Part shown: positions 63,013-64,000 of the stretch, one piece after another | Position numbering within the stretch: position 1 is the first letter of the stretch | Layout: every line of letters begins with the position of its first letter | DNA from: Gammaproteobacteria bacterium | GTDB lineage: Bacteria > Pseudomonadota > Gammaproteobacteria > GRL18 | Assembly: GCA_026196615.1 (NCBI GenBank) | Contig: JAPHSW010000032.1 | Coordinates: 1-64,000, forward strand | Direction of reading: 5' to 3' | DNA: 64,000 nt | Made by a program: the position numbers and the translations under genes | The notes under the pieces: generated by a model | The model's database searches: none | What the model saw: only the letters and a program-made list of their open reading frames with translations | Told to the model about the DNA's origin: nothing

Positions 63013-64000
63013 AAATGAAGAGTTTTGTTTTAACTGTATATAATCTACTAAAATATGTGCAGATTCTAAAAGTAGTGTACGGCTATCTCCATCTTTCTTA
63101 TCATCCTCTTCTTCGTTTTCATGCTCTTTATTTAAACCCAGTACATCATCTTCATCATCGAGTTCTTTTATATTCTTAAAGGGTTTTTCGCCTTTGGCAA
63201 TACGACGTTTATTTTCAATTTCCAATTGCTCCTGACGAGACTCCAGGTATTCTTTTTGTCGTGTTTTATAATTTAGAGAGAGAGTTTTCTGTTCTTTCTT
63301 TTTATCTATTCGGGCAACAGTTTCCTGAATATAGAGAAAATCTGGATCGGTTTTACTCCGATTTATGTGTTTAGATTTAAGAGTGGGGAACAAGTTATTA
63401 AAACTAGAGAATTGTTGAAACTCAGCATTTTCTACTTGATCCCAGGGTAATGCTTCAGGTAGAGAACTTTCACCAATATCATCTTTGTCATAAAGTGCTG
63501 GAAAGATGATGTCAGGAATGACACCTAAATTTTGTGTACTATCACCTGAAATTCGATAAAATTTTGCATGAGTTAATTTTATTTGGCCCTGTTCTAATTG
63601 TTGAAGAGCCTGAACAGTACCTTTACCGAAAGTCTGGTTGCCAATAATGAGGCCTCGATTATAATCCTGAATGGCGCCAGCAAAAATTTCTGAAGCAGAG
63701 GCACTTAATCGATTGACTAAAACACCTAAAGGTCCATGATAGGTTACTTCATCACTTTCATCCTTTAATTGAGCAATTCGACCATCAGCTGCTTTTACCT
63801 GAACGGTTGGTCCTGATTTAATAAACAGGCCAACCAGAGAATTAACTTCCTGAAGTGAGCCACCGCCATTATTACGCAAATCAATCACTAAACCATCAAT
63901 ACCATCTGTTTTGAGCTCATCAATTAGTTTTTTAACATCACGAGTGGTGCTTTTGTAATCTGGATCACCTGCCTGAGCGGCTTTGAAATCAATGTAAAAT
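63001..64000 (-). CDS. prc: Carboxy-terminal (tail-specific) protease Prc, N-terminus outside window
   Basis: The C-terminal part (about 332 residues) of the periplasmic S41 serine protease that degrades ssrA-tagged and other proteins and processes FtsI. The frame is open to the window edge at 64000, beginning with FYIDFKAAQAGDPDYKSTT-type sequence; GLVIDLRNNGGGSLQE, NRLSASASEIFAGAIQDYNR with the catalytic Ser, and IGNQTFGKGTVQALQ with the catalytic Lys are intact. The end is the Prc-specific helical domain (DUF3340) with many charged residues and an acidic insert near DEDDVLG. ATG-like GTG at 63888 is internal, not the true start. Confidence 0.93.
   Translation of the reverse strand, partial: FYIDFKAAQAGDPDYKSTTRDVKKLIDELKTDGIDGLVIDLRNNGGGSLQEVNSLVGLFIKSGPTVQVKAADGRIAQLKDESDEVTYHGPLGVLVNRLSASASEIFAGAIQDYNRGLIIGNQTFGKGTVQALQQLEQGQIKLTHAKFYRISGDSTQNLGVIPDIIFPALYDKDDIGESSLPEALPWDQVENAEFQQFSSFNNLFPTLKSKHINRSKTDPDFLYIQETVARIDKKKEQKTLSLNYKTRQKEYLESRQEQLEIENKRRIAKGEKPFKNIKELDDEDDVLGLNKEHENEEEDDKKDGDSRTLLLESAHILVDYIQLKQNSSFVKK

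Noticed and set aside
1-64000. CRISPR array, prophage, transposase, tRNA or rRNA genes
   Set aside because: I looked for regular repeats with spacers, transposase motifs and conserved tRNA arms in the gaps and saw none.

Overview
The window reads as one contiguous stretch of an AT-rich gammaproteobacterial chromosome. The support is gene content and order: lspA-fkpB-ispH followed by a Pseudomonas-type minor-pilin cluster (fimT-pilV-pilW-pilX-pilY1-pilY2-pilE), the dapA / gcvR-bcp divergence next to bamC, the xseB-ispA-dxs block, pcnB-folK-panB-panC, rplM-rpsI, and fabA. I see no phage genes, insertion sequences, CRISPR array, tRNA or rRNA. Glycogen genes together with pyruvate phosphate dikinase, Zwf/Gnd and many Fe-S flavoprotein-type oxidoreductases would fit a free-living sulfur- or C1-oxidising lineage, but nothing here proves the genus.

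Layout. 1-2.3 kb: the end of lspA, fkpB and ispH. 2.4-10.6 kb: type IV pilus tip and assembly cluster, ending in a strong terminator. 10.7-14.2 kb: thiO, nadC (opposite strand) and a sodium:alanine symporter. 14.2-19.6 kb: a retropepsin-like protease, a large DUF1631 protein, ampD, a DUF2797 protein and a CheY-like regulator. 19.7-23.0 kb: isoprenoid block dxs, ispA, xseB. 23.2-28.2 kb: a CNP1-like envelope protein, pcnB, folK, panB, panC, panD. 28.4-31.4 kb: gnd and zwf. 31.6-43.4 kb: glycogen and alpha-glucan metabolism, glgA and glgB on the minus strand and glgC, a GH57 enzyme, malQ and ppdK on the plus strand. 43.5-47.6 kb: fabA, a putative metalloprotease, coq7, a GlcF-like Fe-S protein and a small [2Fe-2S] protein. 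47.6-50.6 kb: a candidate small RNA, rplM-rpsI and a porin. 50.8-54.7 kb: a 1311-residue FAD/Fe-S oxidoreductase. 55.1-62.3 kb: phoH, bcp, gcvR, dapA, bamC, recQ. 62.3-64 kb: a small unknown gene and the start-less C-terminal part of prc.

How the genes fit together. The pilus cluster supplies the pseudopilin-like tip complex and PilY1 adhesin; EF-hand-like acidic loops recur in FimT, PilV and PilY1, suggesting a calcium-dependent tip. The glg/GH57/malQ/ppdK group covers ADP-glucose formation, glucan synthesis and branching, glucan remodelling and the pyruvate-PEP step, and zwf/gnd next door supply NADPH from glucose-6-phosphate. ThiO and the pantothenate genes supply cofactors.

The two most interesting non-coding items are (a) a candidate small RNA at about 47762-47877, with a near-consensus promoter, a strong 5' hairpin, CCUCC motifs and a terminator whose loop is a run of ten cytosines; and (b) a GC-rich imperfect palindrome of about 120 bases at 54842-54962 after the FAD oxidoreductase gene, which looks like a dispersed palindromic repeat or MITE-like element.
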